The notes: generated from the sequence alone by a model not told the origin. Shown: positions 45,667-55,269, numbered from the stretch's first letter. The stretch is 64,000 nt of DNA from an uncultured Lachnospiraceae bacterium (GCA_910579285.1 CAJTTT010000002.1:124001-188000), one strand, 5' to 3'. A program made the numbers and translations.

Positions 45667-46092
45667 TCACCCTCGATCCGGCTCCTCCGGCATCTGTTTT
45701 TGCCTGAACACAAACAGTTTGCCCAGCAAATAGTTGAGCGCCGTGGTGATCACAATCATAACCATCTTGCCGATTCGGTCATCCACCGCCACCCAGTTTA
45801 CCAGGACAATCAGCCCCAGAAAATCAACAACGCCGGTAATCCCTCTGCCCAAAACATACCTTATGATTTCGCTGACCTGTTCTCTGAAGCCCGTCTTTGT
45901 CCGAAATACAAATTTTTTGTTGGTACAGTACGCAAATACCTTCGTGAGGAGTATGCTGAACAGATTCGCAATCTGGTACGCCAGAAACTGCTTAAAGAGC
46001 AGATAACTGAAGTAATTTAGCAAAACCGTCATAACGCCCCAGAATAGATATCTGACCGCTTCCTTTTTTTCAAATACTTTATTGACTCTCAA
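45667..46092 (-). CDS. GtrA family membrane protein
   Basis: The 141-residue protein has four membrane segments and the family features RYLFWGVMTVLLNY, NLFSILLTKVFAY, NKKFVF and NYLLGKLFVF. GtrA proteins are proposed to flip polyprenyl-phosphate sugars across the membrane for GT-C enzymes. The start appears to be TTG at 46092, overlapping the end of the FrhB-like gene by 14 bp. The GT2 and GT-C genes 1-5 kb upstream fit a GtrA/GtrB/GT-C set. Confidence 0.88.
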   Translation of the reverse strand: MRVNKVFEKKEAVRYLFWGVMTVLLNYFSYLLFKQFLAYQIANLFSILLTKVFAYCTNKKFVFRTKTGFREQVSEIIRYVLGRGITGVVDFLGLIVLVNWVAVDDRIGKMVMIVITTALNYLLGKLFVFRQKQMPEEPDRG

Positions 46093-47344
46093 CCGACGTC
46101 ACTTCCCTGCCTTTTAATCTTTCGCTTATTTTCACCAACAGTCCGAAGGGGAGTATCCGTATCACGGCTTTTCCCACAGGACTCTTAAAAAACCGCAGTA
46201 TCATAAACAGGATTGTACCCTTGATCCGCATGTTTCCCTTGCACGGCTCCCATTCCACACCGTAATCGGGAAAAGACCGCATGCCCCTTTTCCTGATCCC
46301 GATCTGCCGCTTTTTGTAGGTAACCACCTTCCGCTGCGTTTTTACAATCGCACTTTCATCGCAGGATTCCGCCAGCACGGATCCGCGGCCTGTCAGCATA
46401 TCCAGTATCTGTTTCCCGGTCTGCGTCCTGACAATCACCCGGGAGACACCCGGCCCTTTCTCCCAGGCATCCCCTACGGAAATATCCGCAAATTCGCCGC
46501 TGTAATCACAGCACTTCCAGCACCGCTTCGGGGAAAACAGCAGATTCATAAACGTATACCCATGCTTGCTTACAAAAAAATCCTTCCCGCTCCTGCCCCG
46601 GATATAAAACCCGGTCTGGTTTCCCTTTCTCTGGCGGTATCGGACCATATCAATTTCCTGTCGGCTGATACGGCTTTTGGATATCAGATATTCTGTTGCC
46701 GCTTCCTCCATGTTAAATCCGCAAAAGAGAGAGATCAGAACTACAATCTGATCTGCCAGCCGGGGATCCTGCTTCATCGCCTTCCTCATACCCTGAATCT
46801 GGCAGGGCAGCCCGACATACGCTACTTTCTTCCCGCTTCTCCTGATTTCCCGAATGATCTGGTTTACAGGAATTATCACATACTTTGACTGTGCCGCCGC
46901 CAGAATCTGCTCTCTGTCCGCAGCGATGAACGGTTCAAACCGATAGGGTTCGCCCGGCTTTTCATGCACCGCCACAGCGCCGTCGATCCTGCCCTCCTCC
47001 AGCAGAGCCGTCAGTATATGGGTTACCATCCCTCCCGAGGAACCGGCTGTACGGATCTGCGCCTCTTTTGGACGCACATTATAGATCCCCTGATACGTCC
47101 CAAACAGACACCCCGTATCGTACGCCTTGTGGAACAGTGTCTTAGACCACTCATCCAGAGGAAAGTCTTTTCCCGGACAGACAGCGCTGCATCTGCCGCA
47201 CTGCACGCACCGGCCTCCCACATCCCTCACTTCCCCGTCCGCATAGGCAAGCGTTTCCACCGGGCACACCCCGATACAAGTACCGCAGCGCGTGCACAGC
47301 TCACAGTCAATCACCTCTTTTTTTAATTCCCGGAATCCCTTCAT
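46079..47344 (-). CDS. FrhB-like iron-sulfur flavoprotein (F420 hydrogenase beta type)
   Basis: The 421-residue protein begins with two [4Fe-4S] motifs: Cys17, 20, 23 and 27, and Cys46, 49, 52 and 56. It continues with AGSSGGMVTHIL and VGLPCQIQGMRKAM, which define the F420 hydrogenase/dehydrogenase beta-subunit family. In polysaccharide clusters such proteins occur without the other hydrogenase subunits; a redox modification of a sugar is suspected but not proven. The ferredoxin part may take electrons from a cellular donor. It starts 4 bp after the alpha-toroid gene, so the two probably act together. Confidence 0.87.
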   Translation of the reverse strand: MKGFRELKKEVIDCELCTRCGTCIGVCPVETLAYADGEVRDVGGRCVQCGRCSAVCPGKDFPLDEWSKTLFHKAYDTGCLFGTYQGIYNVRPKEAQIRTAGSSGGMVTHILTALLEEGRIDGAVAVHEKPGEPYRFEPFIAADREQILAAAQSKYVIIPVNQIIREIRRSGKKVAYVGLPCQIQGMRKAMKQDPRLADQIVVLISLFCGFNMEEAATEYLISKSRISRQEIDMVRYRQRKGNQTGFYIRGRSGKDFFVSKHGYTFMNLLFSPKRCWKCCDYSGEFADISVGDAWEKGPGVSRVIVRTQTGKQILDMLTGRGSVLAESCDESAIVKTQRKVVTYKKRQIGIRKRGMRSFPDYGVEWEPCKGNMRIKGTILFMILRFFKSPVGKAVIRILPFGLLVKISERLKGREVTSVESQ

Positions 47345-47348
47345 AAAA

Positions 47349-48947
47349 TCATACTACCTTTTCTTCTATCCGCCCTTCTCTCAGATCAAATGTCCTCTGT
47401 ATCCGAATCTGGTCTATGCCCGGATATGCCGCCCTGCTGTGCCGCCCGATATCGGTCAGAGAGAAAAACTTCCCGGAAGCCACATGGCGGAGCGAAAAAC
47501 TGTCCGCACATTCCAGATTCACTTTTTCGGGACTTCTGACCAAGTCCTCTATTACCAGTTTGTCACGATCTATGGATATCATTCTTTCAAACTGGATATC
47601 TGTCTTCTTATCCACCAGAATAATAAGCCTCTTGAGCATGCCGATAATCTTGTTGCCCACAACCGCCGACACTACCCGCAGACCCGAAAGCATAATGGGT
47701 GTGGCAACCTTCTGTTTCACCAGATTCATATTGCCGCTTATCCTGATCCTTCCCGGCTCATATTCGATCTGGTAATCCGCACTCTGCCAGTTTGTCGCCG
47801 CCGCTTTTCCTTCCCCCAGTTTTACGCGGTATCCATAATCGCTGAAACATTCCTCTCTGCCGTCAAAGACCCTGCACACCCCGCCTTTGGAGGCGCCTAT
47901 AATCATATAAATATTCCCGCGGGTAAGGCTGAGCAGCCCCGCTTCCCGGAAGAACCGCTCCTGATCGTGCGCAAACGGCAGTTCATACCCGGCGCTTTCT
48001 CTCCCCGTTTCACCGCCCGCTTTCTCGACCGCCCGCAGAAACGAATGCAGCAGATAATGGGACCAGTACCTGTCGTCCACCGCGTCCAGGAAATAAAACG
48101 CTTTCGTGGAATCGGCATAGAGAAGCTGCCTCATTGCCTCCGCTGCCTCATTGCCCAGAAGGCTCATTACCTGAAGACCGTTTGGCAGAAAATATACCGT
48201 GTTTCTCGATGCATATTCTCCCCCCACAGAAGTATCGGGATGGACAAAATACTGTAAAAAATCAACCACCCTGTGAAGCGGCTCCAGCACTTTTTTGTCC
48301 CTGCTCATCCAGTAATACTCTGCCAGCATATCCAGGGAAACGCTCAGATAACCGATGTCCGCCCCGCCGTATTCGGAAAACCAGCCCTCCGCCGACTGCA
48401 GCTTCAGAATCCTGTCAAGCTTTCGGTGCAGGCCATCCAGAATCCATTCTTCCTCCAACACGGTGTAGGCCGAATACAGCGCCGTGATCGAGGCCAGCTC
48501 CTGATTGTACGCCTTTTCCTCTATATGTGTGGTCAGATACTTCGCCGTTTTCCGAAACGCGGCGGCGATGCCCGCATCTTTCATCCCGAGGCGCTTATAT
48601 ACCTCGCACATGGCATAAAGGGAAAAGGCCGTGGGCGGGAATCCATGCTCGTTGGGATAATACTCGTTGAAACTGCCATCCCGCAGTTGAATGGACTTCC
48701 AATAGTGGACGGTCCCCTCCGCCCACTCCTTTACCTCTTCTTTCCCATAAAATACATTTCCCGGAAAATCTACCGTATACAGAAGCGCGATGGTAAGCCC
48801 CGTCTGCTGCAGGATCGCGGAAGAAAAGTCCCGGACTTTTAAATGCCAGTGGTTTCTGTCGCAGTCGCCATAGTTCTTTGAATGTCTGTCCCTGTCAACC
48901 TGAGACAGTACCTTGGGCGCCGTTTTCAATATATATTCCGTATACAT
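47349..48947 (-). CDS. Putative alpha-toroid (lyase- or epimerase-like) protein of unknown function
   Basis: The 532-residue protein has a helical N-terminal two-thirds (about 20-330) with repeats such as LRDGSFNEYYPNEHGFPP, SAEGWFSEYGGADIGY and VDFLQYFVHPDTSVGGEY, which suggest an (alpha/alpha) toroid, followed by a beta-rich C-terminal part. The layout recalls heparinase II/III-like lyases and glucuronyl epimerases. There is no signal peptide, so action is cytoplasmic or on a lipid-linked chain. GGAG is eight bases before the ATG. It is 4 bp from the FrhB-like gene. I do not recognise a named family. Confidence 0.65.
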   Translation of the reverse strand: MYTEYILKTAPKVLSQVDRDRHSKNYGDCDRNHWHLKVRDFSSAILQQTGLTIALLYTVDFPGNVFYGKEEVKEWAEGTVHYWKSIQLRDGSFNEYYPNEHGFPPTAFSLYAMCEVYKRLGMKDAGIAAAFRKTAKYLTTHIEEKAYNQELASITALYSAYTVLEEEWILDGLHRKLDRILKLQSAEGWFSEYGGADIGYLSVSLDMLAEYYWMSRDKKVLEPLHRVVDFLQYFVHPDTSVGGEYASRNTVYFLPNGLQVMSLLGNEAAEAMRQLLYADSTKAFYFLDAVDDRYWSHYLLHSFLRAVEKAGGETGRESAGYELPFAHDQERFFREAGLLSLTRGNIYMIIGASKGGVCRVFDGREECFSDYGYRVKLGEGKAAATNWQSADYQIEYEPGRIRISGNMNLVKQKVATPIMLSGLRVVSAVVGNKIIGMLKRLIILVDKKTDIQFERMISIDRDKLVIEDLVRSPEKVNLECADSFSLRHVASGKFFSLTDIGRHSRAAYPGIDQIRIQRTFDLREGRIEEKVV

Positions 48948-48952
48948 CCCTC

Positions 48953-49900
48953 TTACTCCTGTCCGTCATACTCCATTTTCTTCACATGATATTTCACTTC
49001 TTCAATCATCTTACGGTTTGCCGCCATCACATCTGCATGAAGGCCCACGATAAATGTCTGCACGCCGATCAGCAGGAGGATTGCCGCAAGAATCAATGAC
49101 GGCACATGTCCTGTATAGGGATCGGATGCCAGATAAATCAGATATCTCACGCCGAGAATAAAGCCCATCGTGAAAGGTATCATGCCGATAATTCCAAAAA
49201 ACTTAAGCGGCTTGTACATCATAAACGCCCGGATGATTGTCAGCGCAGATTTCTTGACATAGGAGCGCATACTGTGAAACAGCCGTGACGGCCGAAGTTC
49301 CGCGTTCGTCCGTATGGGGACGGAGGTGATGGCTATCTTCTCCCGCCCCGCCTGAATGATCGTCTCCAGCGTATAAGTATACTCATTGATCACATGCAGG
49401 CGCATTGCGGCATCTCTCGAAAAAGCCCGGAATCCGCTCGGCGCGTCCGGGATATCGGTGTCGGAGGCAACCCTGACAAACCAGGAGCCCAGATGCTGCA
49501 GCTTCTTTTTGATAAAGGAAAAGTGCGAGATGGAGTCGATCGGCCGCGCCCCGATCACAATATCCGCTTCTTCAGCTAAGATCGGCGCCACCAGCTTCCC
49601 GATATCATCCCCGCAATATTGATTGTCCGCATCCGTATTGACGATAATATCCGCACCCTGTTTCAGCGCCTCATCAATCCCCGCCATAAAGCCGTAGGCA
49701 AGCCCTCTGTTTCTTCTGAAATTCACAATATGATGGACGCCCCATGCCTTCGCAACCTCCACCGTCTTGTCCCTGCTCCCGTCATTGATAATCATGTATT
49801 CGATTTCATCAATGCCGTCAATCTGCCGGGGCAGCGCATCCAGCGCGATGTTTAATGTCTCCTCCTCATTGTAGCATGGGATCTGTATGATTAATTTCAT
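48953..49900 (-). CDS. GT2 polyprenyl-phosphate glycosyltransferase
   Basis: The 315-residue protein has IQIPCYNEEETL, INDGSRDKT and the metal-binding VNTDADNQYCGDD motif, then two C-terminal membrane segments (about 225-290). This is the ArnC/GtrB-like design for loading a sugar onto undecaprenyl phosphate. The ATG at 49900 has GGAGG six bases upstream; the open frame reaches 50023 inside the preceding gene. It abuts the GT-C gene (one-base gap) and precedes the toroid/FrhB pair, which could modify the same sugar. Confidence 0.9.
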   Translation of the reverse strand: MKLIIQIPCYNEEETLNIALDALPRQIDGIDEIEYMIINDGSRDKTVEVAKAWGVHHIVNFRRNRGLAYGFMAGIDEALKQGADIIVNTDADNQYCGDDIGKLVAPILAEEADIVIGARPIDSISHFSFIKKKLQHLGSWFVRVASDTDIPDAPSGFRAFSRDAAMRLHVINEYTYTLETIIQAGREKIAITSVPIRTNAELRPSRLFHSMRSYVKKSALTIIRAFMMYKPLKFFGIIGMIPFTMGFILGVRYLIYLASDPYTGHVPSLILAAILLLIGVQTFIVGLHADVMAANRKMIEEVKYHVKKMEYDGQE

Positions 49901-49901
49901 C

Positions 49902-51647
49902 TTAGTCCTCCTTCTTCTGCAGGATGATATGATCTGCGGACTGTAAACACGCTGTATATTCTGAATCCGCGAGCTCGCCTTGTGACTGCCCGGACACGAC
50001 AAGATACTGTGAATCCGCCACATAACGGATCTGCTCCTCGTCGATACAGATCACCATTTTATCGGGCAGCCTGGTCTGCAGGTCATAGGCAAACTTCCCG
50101 TCCTCCAGTGTAAATACCGGCTCCCCCGCCTCCGTATTTTCATTTAAGAACGCATAAATCTGCGCGTACTGCTGTGTATAATCATTTTCTCCCCTTACCG
50201 TCAGGCGCATACACTGAAAGGCAGTGGCAAAAAACAGGACTGTCAGAAGGCCGCAGATCAAATAGGTGCGGATTCCCTCCGTCAGTTTCACAAAAGCAAG
50301 TGCCAGACAGACGCCGCTGACCGCCAGCGCAATCAGAACACACTTCCAGACAGCGAACTGTCCCAGCCAGTGAAACATGTGGATACTTTCCGCGGAAACG
50401 ATGTTTAAGTAAAAATCTCCCACATCTTTCAGCGCAAAGTACATGACGCCGGACACCGCCAGATAAATCACATAAACCGCCGCAAACATTCTATGGTATG
50501 CTTTTTCCCTCACCCGGGTACACAGCATGACAAGCGCCGCTATGAGCAGCGCCCCCATCAGCACGTCATTGTATCTCCCGTAAAAGAGCGTATCAATCCG
50601 AACCGGTCCCCCGCTCCCGTTGCCGCCGTCCTCAATAAAAAACAGAGCTGTCATCAATGTGGTAAAGAGAAGCGCCGTCACCGGGAACAGATACAGGCTG
50701 ACAGTTTCCTTTTCTTTTATGGCCTCACGCACCTTGCTGATACAGTACGCAATCCCCATCCCGGCCAGCAAATACGTTGCGGACAGTATCTGCCACACCT
50801 GGCCGCACACATTCAGTACAATCTTCCGAAACCCCTCCGGCGTAAAAACCTGCCCAATTTTCACAATCTGTTGTGACAGGGTATTGGATTTGCTAAACTG
50901 CGCATGGATTCCCATCGACTGCAGCACACTGTTTTCCGAGAAGAGCTGCCGGAAAACATCTTTCAGGAAAACGTTCAGCAGGAAAACCGCCGCTGCAGAG
51001 CCAAACACACATAGCAGATGCTTCCAGGCTATCTTTCCGCGCCAGAGCAGAAACGCCGTGATGAGCAGAACCGTCACAACGACAGACAGCATTCTGTTGT
51101 GCACCATGTAACCGTAGCCTGCGGCTGCCCCCAGCACAATGCCTTTCCAGCACGCCGGAGACTCTTCCAGCGCGGCCATTTCATACAGAAGCAGCCACAC
51201 CAGAAACGATAAAAGCGTCTCGCTCCATGCGATATAAGAATTAAAGATATAAGCAGAAAAGCACAGCGCTGTAAATGCCCAGACCGCCGTTTCCGAAGAC
51301 TTCCCATCTTTCTTTCGCATCCTGCACGCCAATCGGTACGCCATTACCAGGCTGAGAAGCCCAAACGCTGCGTTCAGGACAACCGCCATCCGATACATTC
51401 CGACCGCATCCGCCGTAAGGAAAAAAAGCGGGGCCAAAATCAGACTGTAGCCGAACGCATACCAGGGCATCTGGTTCATCACGCCCGCCCAGTTATTGCC
51501 GGCCAAATTGGCCGCATGCCCCCAATAACCCAGCTCGTCCGTGTATACAAACGGTCCCTTCACCTTGCTGATATAGAAAATGCGCAGCAAAAACGATATC
51601 ACACACAGAAACAGCAGTATATACCTGTCTTTTTGTTTTGCCATCAT
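49902..51647 (-). CDS. Polytopic membrane protein, GT39/PMT-like GT-C
   Basis: The protein (581 residues from 51647) has about twelve membrane segments. The first outer loop carries YTDELGYWGHAANLA, with the Asp-Glu expected of a GT-C active site, and a soluble C-terminal part of about 100 residues. It probably takes a polyprenyl-linked sugar, such as that made by the adjacent GT2, and moves it to a surface polymer or protein. Start 51647 has AGGGG seven bases upstream; 51671 is possible. Confidence 0.75.
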   Translation of the reverse strand: MMAKQKDRYILLFLCVISFLLRIFYISKVKGPFVYTDELGYWGHAANLAGNNWAGVMNQMPWYAFGYSLILAPLFFLTADAVGMYRMAVVLNAAFGLLSLVMAYRLACRMRKKDGKSSETAVWAFTALCFSAYIFNSYIAWSETLLSFLVWLLLYEMAALEESPACWKGIVLGAAAGYGYMVHNRMLSVVVTVLLITAFLLWRGKIAWKHLLCVFGSAAAVFLLNVFLKDVFRQLFSENSVLQSMGIHAQFSKSNTLSQQIVKIGQVFTPEGFRKIVLNVCGQVWQILSATYLLAGMGIAYCISKVREAIKEKETVSLYLFPVTALLFTTLMTALFFIEDGGNGSGGPVRIDTLFYGRYNDVLMGALLIAALVMLCTRVREKAYHRMFAAVYVIYLAVSGVMYFALKDVGDFYLNIVSAESIHMFHWLGQFAVWKCVLIALAVSGVCLALAFVKLTEGIRTYLICGLLTVLFFATAFQCMRLTVRGENDYTQQYAQIYAFLNENTEAGEPVFTLEDGKFAYDLQTRLPDKMVICIDEEQIRYVADSQYLVVSGQSQGELADSEYTACLQSADHIILQKKED

Positions 51648-51681
51648 CCCTTGACCCCTATATGCCATCATCCTGTATCTT

Positions 51682-51710
51682 ATTGTAGAATATTATCTCC
51701 ATTGACGCAA
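51682..51710 (-). promoter_or_regulatory. Possible internal promoter before the GT-C gene
   Basis: TTGCGT (51705-51710) and TACAAT (51682-51687) are 17 bases apart on the minus strand, within the gap following the SGNH-like stop at 51720. The -35 match is poor. Confidence 0.3.
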
Positions 51711-51719
51711 CCGCCAAAG

Positions 51720-52658
51720 CTAACGGCCGTATCTCTCCAAATCCTCGATCAGCTGCCCGGTTCTCACCGTGACGCCCTCATCCGTCAGATGATACGTTGT
51801 GTCATAAAAATAACTTCTGTCATAAATATAATCCTGAAAATCGGATATCACATCGCATGTTAACTTCTCCCGCAGTTCCTGTTCAAACCGGCCCATCTCT
51901 TCCCTGTACTGACTGGAACCCTCCCCGTCCACAATGACCGGGTATCCTGCTATCACAAGCTTCGCGCCCCGTTTCTCCAGATAATCACTCAGTCGGTTGA
52001 TCCTGTCCGTACATGTATCGTTTATTTCAGGCGTTTCTTCCGTCAGCTCCATCTCCATCATCTCGCACTCCCTCGGGTATTCCACATCCCCATACTCGTT
52101 AAAATGCGCCCTGCAGTACACGCTGTCCTGATATGTTTCCTTTACTTCCAAATGCCTCCACTGCGACAGAATTTTGTTCAGATAAATCGGATACGCCTTC
52201 AGCATCGGATAGATATCCTCTGCGCGCAAAATCCTCCAAAGTTTCATGTGATCCTCAATGGTCGTCCATACCATCACCGGGTCGTCAATTTTGCCCTCAT
52301 CCGCATATTCCGTATGACACAAAATGTAAAGGTCGCCGGGAACTACGTTGAGTCTCGCCATCTCCTCGTGAAAGACGTTCCCGATCCCGCCGTGCAGCCC
52401 CATGTTCACGACCGGCATGCCAAACCGTTCCTCTATCACAGCCGAATCAAATCCGAATGCCACATTGGAATTGCCGAGAAGAACGATTTTCGGTTCCTTG
52501 ATTTCTTCGAGCCGTTCCACCTTTTCCACAAGGGACGCATTGTAATAGTTGTCATATCTCGGCATGATTCTGGCGAAAAAGAACAGTACAAGCATTCCCA
52601 GAAACAAAAGTTTAAAAATTAAAATAAATAAAGGCTTTCTGTTGATAGTCATTTCCAT
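51720..52658 (-). CDS. SGNH-like acyltransfer partner protein
   Basis: The 312-residue protein has one N-terminal membrane segment (about residues 9-30) and an extracellular SGNH-like domain: IVLLGNSNVAFGFD with candidate nucleophile Ser64, and DTTYHLTDEG near the C-terminus with Asp286 and His290. It is the typical companion of MBOAT acyltransferases. Its start overlaps the end of the MBOAT gene by 47 bp, so expression is coupled. An ATG two codons inside has better spacing to GGAG. Confidence 0.78.
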   Translation of the reverse strand: MEMTINRKPLFILIFKLLFLGMLVLFFFARIMPRYDNYYNASLVEKVERLEEIKEPKIVLLGNSNVAFGFDSAVIEERFGMPVVNMGLHGGIGNVFHEEMARLNVVPGDLYILCHTEYADEGKIDDPVMVWTTIEDHMKLWRILRAEDIYPMLKAYPIYLNKILSQWRHLEVKETYQDSVYCRAHFNEYGDVEYPRECEMMEMELTEETPEINDTCTDRINRLSDYLEKRGAKLVIAGYPVIVDGEGSSQYREEMGRFEQELREKLTCDVISDFQDYIYDRSYFYDTTYHLTDEGVTVRTGQLIEDLERYGR

Positions 52659-54093
52659 ACACTCCGCACAAAATCACTGCAAACACAAGAAAAAGATAAA
52701 TGCACCACCGAATTGCTGCCCGCTGGCAGAGCACTTCCTCACACCAGTCCCGGCCGCGGTGTTTTGCATAGTCCGTTATAAAAACCAGCAGCAGAGAGAA
52801 CATAATCAGGAAAAAATCCCATTTGTCAGGTATCATGCTGAAAATAGAACCTGAAAAAATCCACGGCAGATTAAAGTTCTCTATCATATAGCCCAAAGCA
52901 AGCAATGCCTCGCCAAGATCCGGCATCATAAAGAAAAACCACGCAAAGTCTACCGCCAGAAACGTGAGCAGTATCCCGGCTGCCCTGTCTCCCCACAGCT
53001 CTCTCTTATTCGGTTTTCTTTTCCTGTATCTGGAATAAAGGTCATAGACAACAAGATATACACCGTTAAGCAGGCCCCAAACCACAAAGTTCATTGCTGC
53101 CCCATGCCAGAGACCGCTCAGCCCAAACACAATGAGGATATTGATATACTGGCGCACCAGCCCCTTTCGGTTTCCTCCAAGCGGAATATATACATATTCC
53201 GTGAACCAGCTTGTCAATGAGATATGCCATCTGCGCCAGAACTCTTTCACATTATGTGCCAGATAAGGCGCCTTAAAGTTGTCAATGACATCTATGCCGA
53301 GCAGCAGAGCGCTTCCCCTGGCCATTTGGGAATATCCGTTGAAATCACAGTAAATCTGTGCGCCAAACAGGATCGTCGCCACGGCCATCTCGCACCCCTT
53401 CATATAGTTGGTCTGATAGCCGGTGATCACAGACTCCACCGCTTCCGCCAGCCGGTCTGCAGCGACCAGCTTTAAATATAATCCCCAGGCAAATGTCAGC
53501 AGTCCCTTTCTCACCTTTTCCACATCAAATCGGATCCCGGCATGAATCTGTTTCAGAAAATGGTCCGCCCTCTCAATGGGGCCGGACAAAACAGTCGGAA
53601 AGAACGATAAAAACAGTGCGTATTTGCACAAATTTCTCTCCGCCGGAATCTTTTTTCTGTACACATCAATCAGATATCCTATGGCTTGCAGGCTGTAAAA
53701 CGAAAAACCCAGCGGCAGTATCACATTCCATGTGGGTTCCTTTACGAACAGACCGAACCGTGACGTGACGATATTGATACATCTGGCAAAAAACGCCGCA
53801 TATTTTAAAACCCCTAACGCCGCCAGCACTACAGCCACCGCAGCCGCCGCGAGCAAACGTCTATCTGGTTCTACCCCCCCCCCAGAACTTTCCTTACTCT
53901 CCAGAAGGATCCCGATTCCATAGGTAAACAGGGTGAGCGGTAAAAGATAGAACAGAAATCTGAAATCGCTGCTCAGATAGAAATAATAACTGGCAGCCAG
54001 CAGCCAGATATTTCTGCATGCAGCCGGCACAATATAATAAATCATTACTACTGCCGGAAAAAAGAGCAGAAAGTCAATAGACTGAAATACCAT
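52612..54093 (-). CDS. MBOAT-family O-acyltransferase with a 10-G tract
   Basis: The 493-residue polytopic protein carries FWRRWHISLTSWFTEYVY, PLGGNRKG and GLWHGAA with catalytic-type His330, placing it in the AlgI/DltB-like MBOAT family for O-acylation of extracellular polysaccharide. Around residue 72 the coding strand has ten consecutive G residues, read in frame as SGGGVEP in this sequence. The segment falls in a short hydrophilic loop, so a one-base slip would stop translation early and abolish function. The partner SGNH gene overlaps its 3' end by 47 bp. Confidence 0.92.
   Translation of the reverse strand: MVFQSIDFLLFFPAVVMIYYIVPAACRNIWLLAASYYFYLSSDFRFLFYLLPLTLFTYGIGILLESKESSGGGVEPDRRLLAAAAVAVVLAALGVLKYAAFFARCINIVTSRFGLFVKEPTWNVILPLGFSFYSLQAIGYLIDVYRKKIPAERNLCKYALFLSFFPTVLSGPIERADHFLKQIHAGIRFDVEKVRKGLLTFAWGLYLKLVAADRLAEAVESVITGYQTNYMKGCEMAVATILFGAQIYCDFNGYSQMARGSALLLGIDVIDNFKAPYLAHNVKEFWRRWHISLTSWFTEYVYIPLGGNRKGLVRQYINILIVFGLSGLWHGAAMNFVVWGLLNGVYLVVYDLYSRYRKRKPNKRELWGDRAAGILLTFLAVDFAWFFFMMPDLGEALLALGYMIENFNLPWIFSGSIFSMIPDKWDFFLIMFSLLLVFITDYAKHRGRDWCEEVLCQRAAIRWCIYLFLVFAVILCGVYGNDYQQKAFIYFNF
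53874..53883 (-). repeat. Homopolymeric G(10) tract inside MBOAT coding sequence
   Basis: Ten consecutive C on the plus strand are ten G on the coding strand. Tracts of this length are prone to slipped-strand mispairing and are classic phase-variation switches. No other homopolymer of this length was noticed in the window. Confidence 0.9.
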
Positions 54094-54108
54094 ATCCCAA
54101 TTTACCCC

Positions 54109-55269
54109 TTATCTGATATCGTAAAATTTCTTCTTCAAGTCAATGCCCTGATCCAGCGCTTCTTCGATCACCTCTATGATCCGCCGGGAAGTATGTGTGC
54201 CTTCATATGGGTTTTTCTGGTTTCTGATTCCGGCTCTAAATTCCGCCGACACAGCCATGCCAAGCGCAGCCTCAATATCCTCCCGCCCATAACCGCAGTG
54301 AATCACCGATTCCGCACTTGTCCGTCCTTTCTGCCTGTCTCCTATGTCTATCGTGGGGATCCTGAAAGACGGTACTTCAATAATACCGCTTGAGGAATTT
54401 CCCATCACGAGATCGCAAAACTGCAGGGCGCTTAAATAGCGCAGCTGTCCAAGGGAAGTAAACGCTACGCACCTGCCGCCGTTTTCTTTCACATAATCGT
54501 CTATCATCTGGTTAATAATACGGCCATACGGATCCGCATTCGCCTTGGTAAAAATCACATGCAGCTCCCTGTGGCTGTCGATCACATCCAGTATATTCCG
54601 AAACTGGCTCTCGGCCGTCATGTTTTCCAGGGTGACAGGGTGGTATGTAACCATAACCGTGGGCGGCCGGAAAGGAAACTGCAGCGACTTTTCCAGCTCC
54701 TCCCTTCCCATCAGTGGAAGCGACAGCGCGCTCTCCACGCCGAGCGACCCTACATGATAAACGGTCTGCGGCTGCTCTCCCAGCTGAATGACCCTGTTTC
54801 TGTATTCCTCAGTCGTTGTAAAATGCAGATGACTCATCTTCGTGACCGCGTGGCGGATGGCCTCATCCATTGCCCCTTCCGTGAGTTCCCCTCCGTGTAT
54901 ATGAGCAATCGGTATTCTGGCTGTCATCGCTGCCGATGCCGCCATCAGGATTTCATATCGGTCTCCCAGAAGAATCACCAGATCCGGGCGGCAGCGTTCA
55001 AAATAATCCGCAAATCCAAGCAGTGCCACTCCCATAGATTTCGTAACTCCCACAGCGCTGTCAGAGGACAGAAGCATCTCGATCTTTGCGTCAATCGGGT
55101 ACCCATCCTCCTCTATTTCGCGGTAAGTCAGCCCGTATTCCCCGGACAGATGCATCCCTGTCACCGCCAGATGCAGTTCCATCGTATCAGACGTATTTAC
55201 TTTTTCAATCACAGGCTTTAACAGACCGTATTCGGCACGCGTTCCTGTCACAATACAGATTTTTTTCAT
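54109..55269 (-). CDS. Hydrolysing UDP-N-acetylhexosamine 2-epimerase (NeuC/LegG-type)
   Basis: The 386-residue protein starts with VTGTRAEYGLLKPV, has VLGDRYE-type LLGDRYEILMAA, IAHIHGGELTEGAMDEAIRH and NSSSGIIEVPSFRIPTIDIG. These are blocks of the NeuC/LegG family, which release ManNAc or a di-acetamido sugar from its UDP form for nonulosonic acid synthesis. NeuC versus LegG cannot be decided without a specificity tree. ATGA overlap (4 bp) couples it to the synthase gene before it. A 15-bp gap separates it from the MBOAT gene. Confidence 0.88.
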   Translation of the reverse strand: MKKICIVTGTRAEYGLLKPVIEKVNTSDTMELHLAVTGMHLSGEYGLTYREIEEDGYPIDAKIEMLLSSDSAVGVTKSMGVALLGFADYFERCRPDLVILLGDRYEILMAASAAMTARIPIAHIHGGELTEGAMDEAIRHAVTKMSHLHFTTTEEYRNRVIQLGEQPQTVYHVGSLGVESALSLPLMGREELEKSLQFPFRPPTVMVTYHPVTLENMTAESQFRNILDVIDSHRELHVIFTKANADPYGRIINQMIDDYVKENGGRCVAFTSLGQLRYLSALQFCDLVMGNSSSGIIEVPSFRIPTIDIGDRQKGRTSAESVIHCGYGREDIEAALGMAVSAEFRAGIRNQKNPYEGTHTSRRIIEVIEEALDQGIDLKKKFYDIR

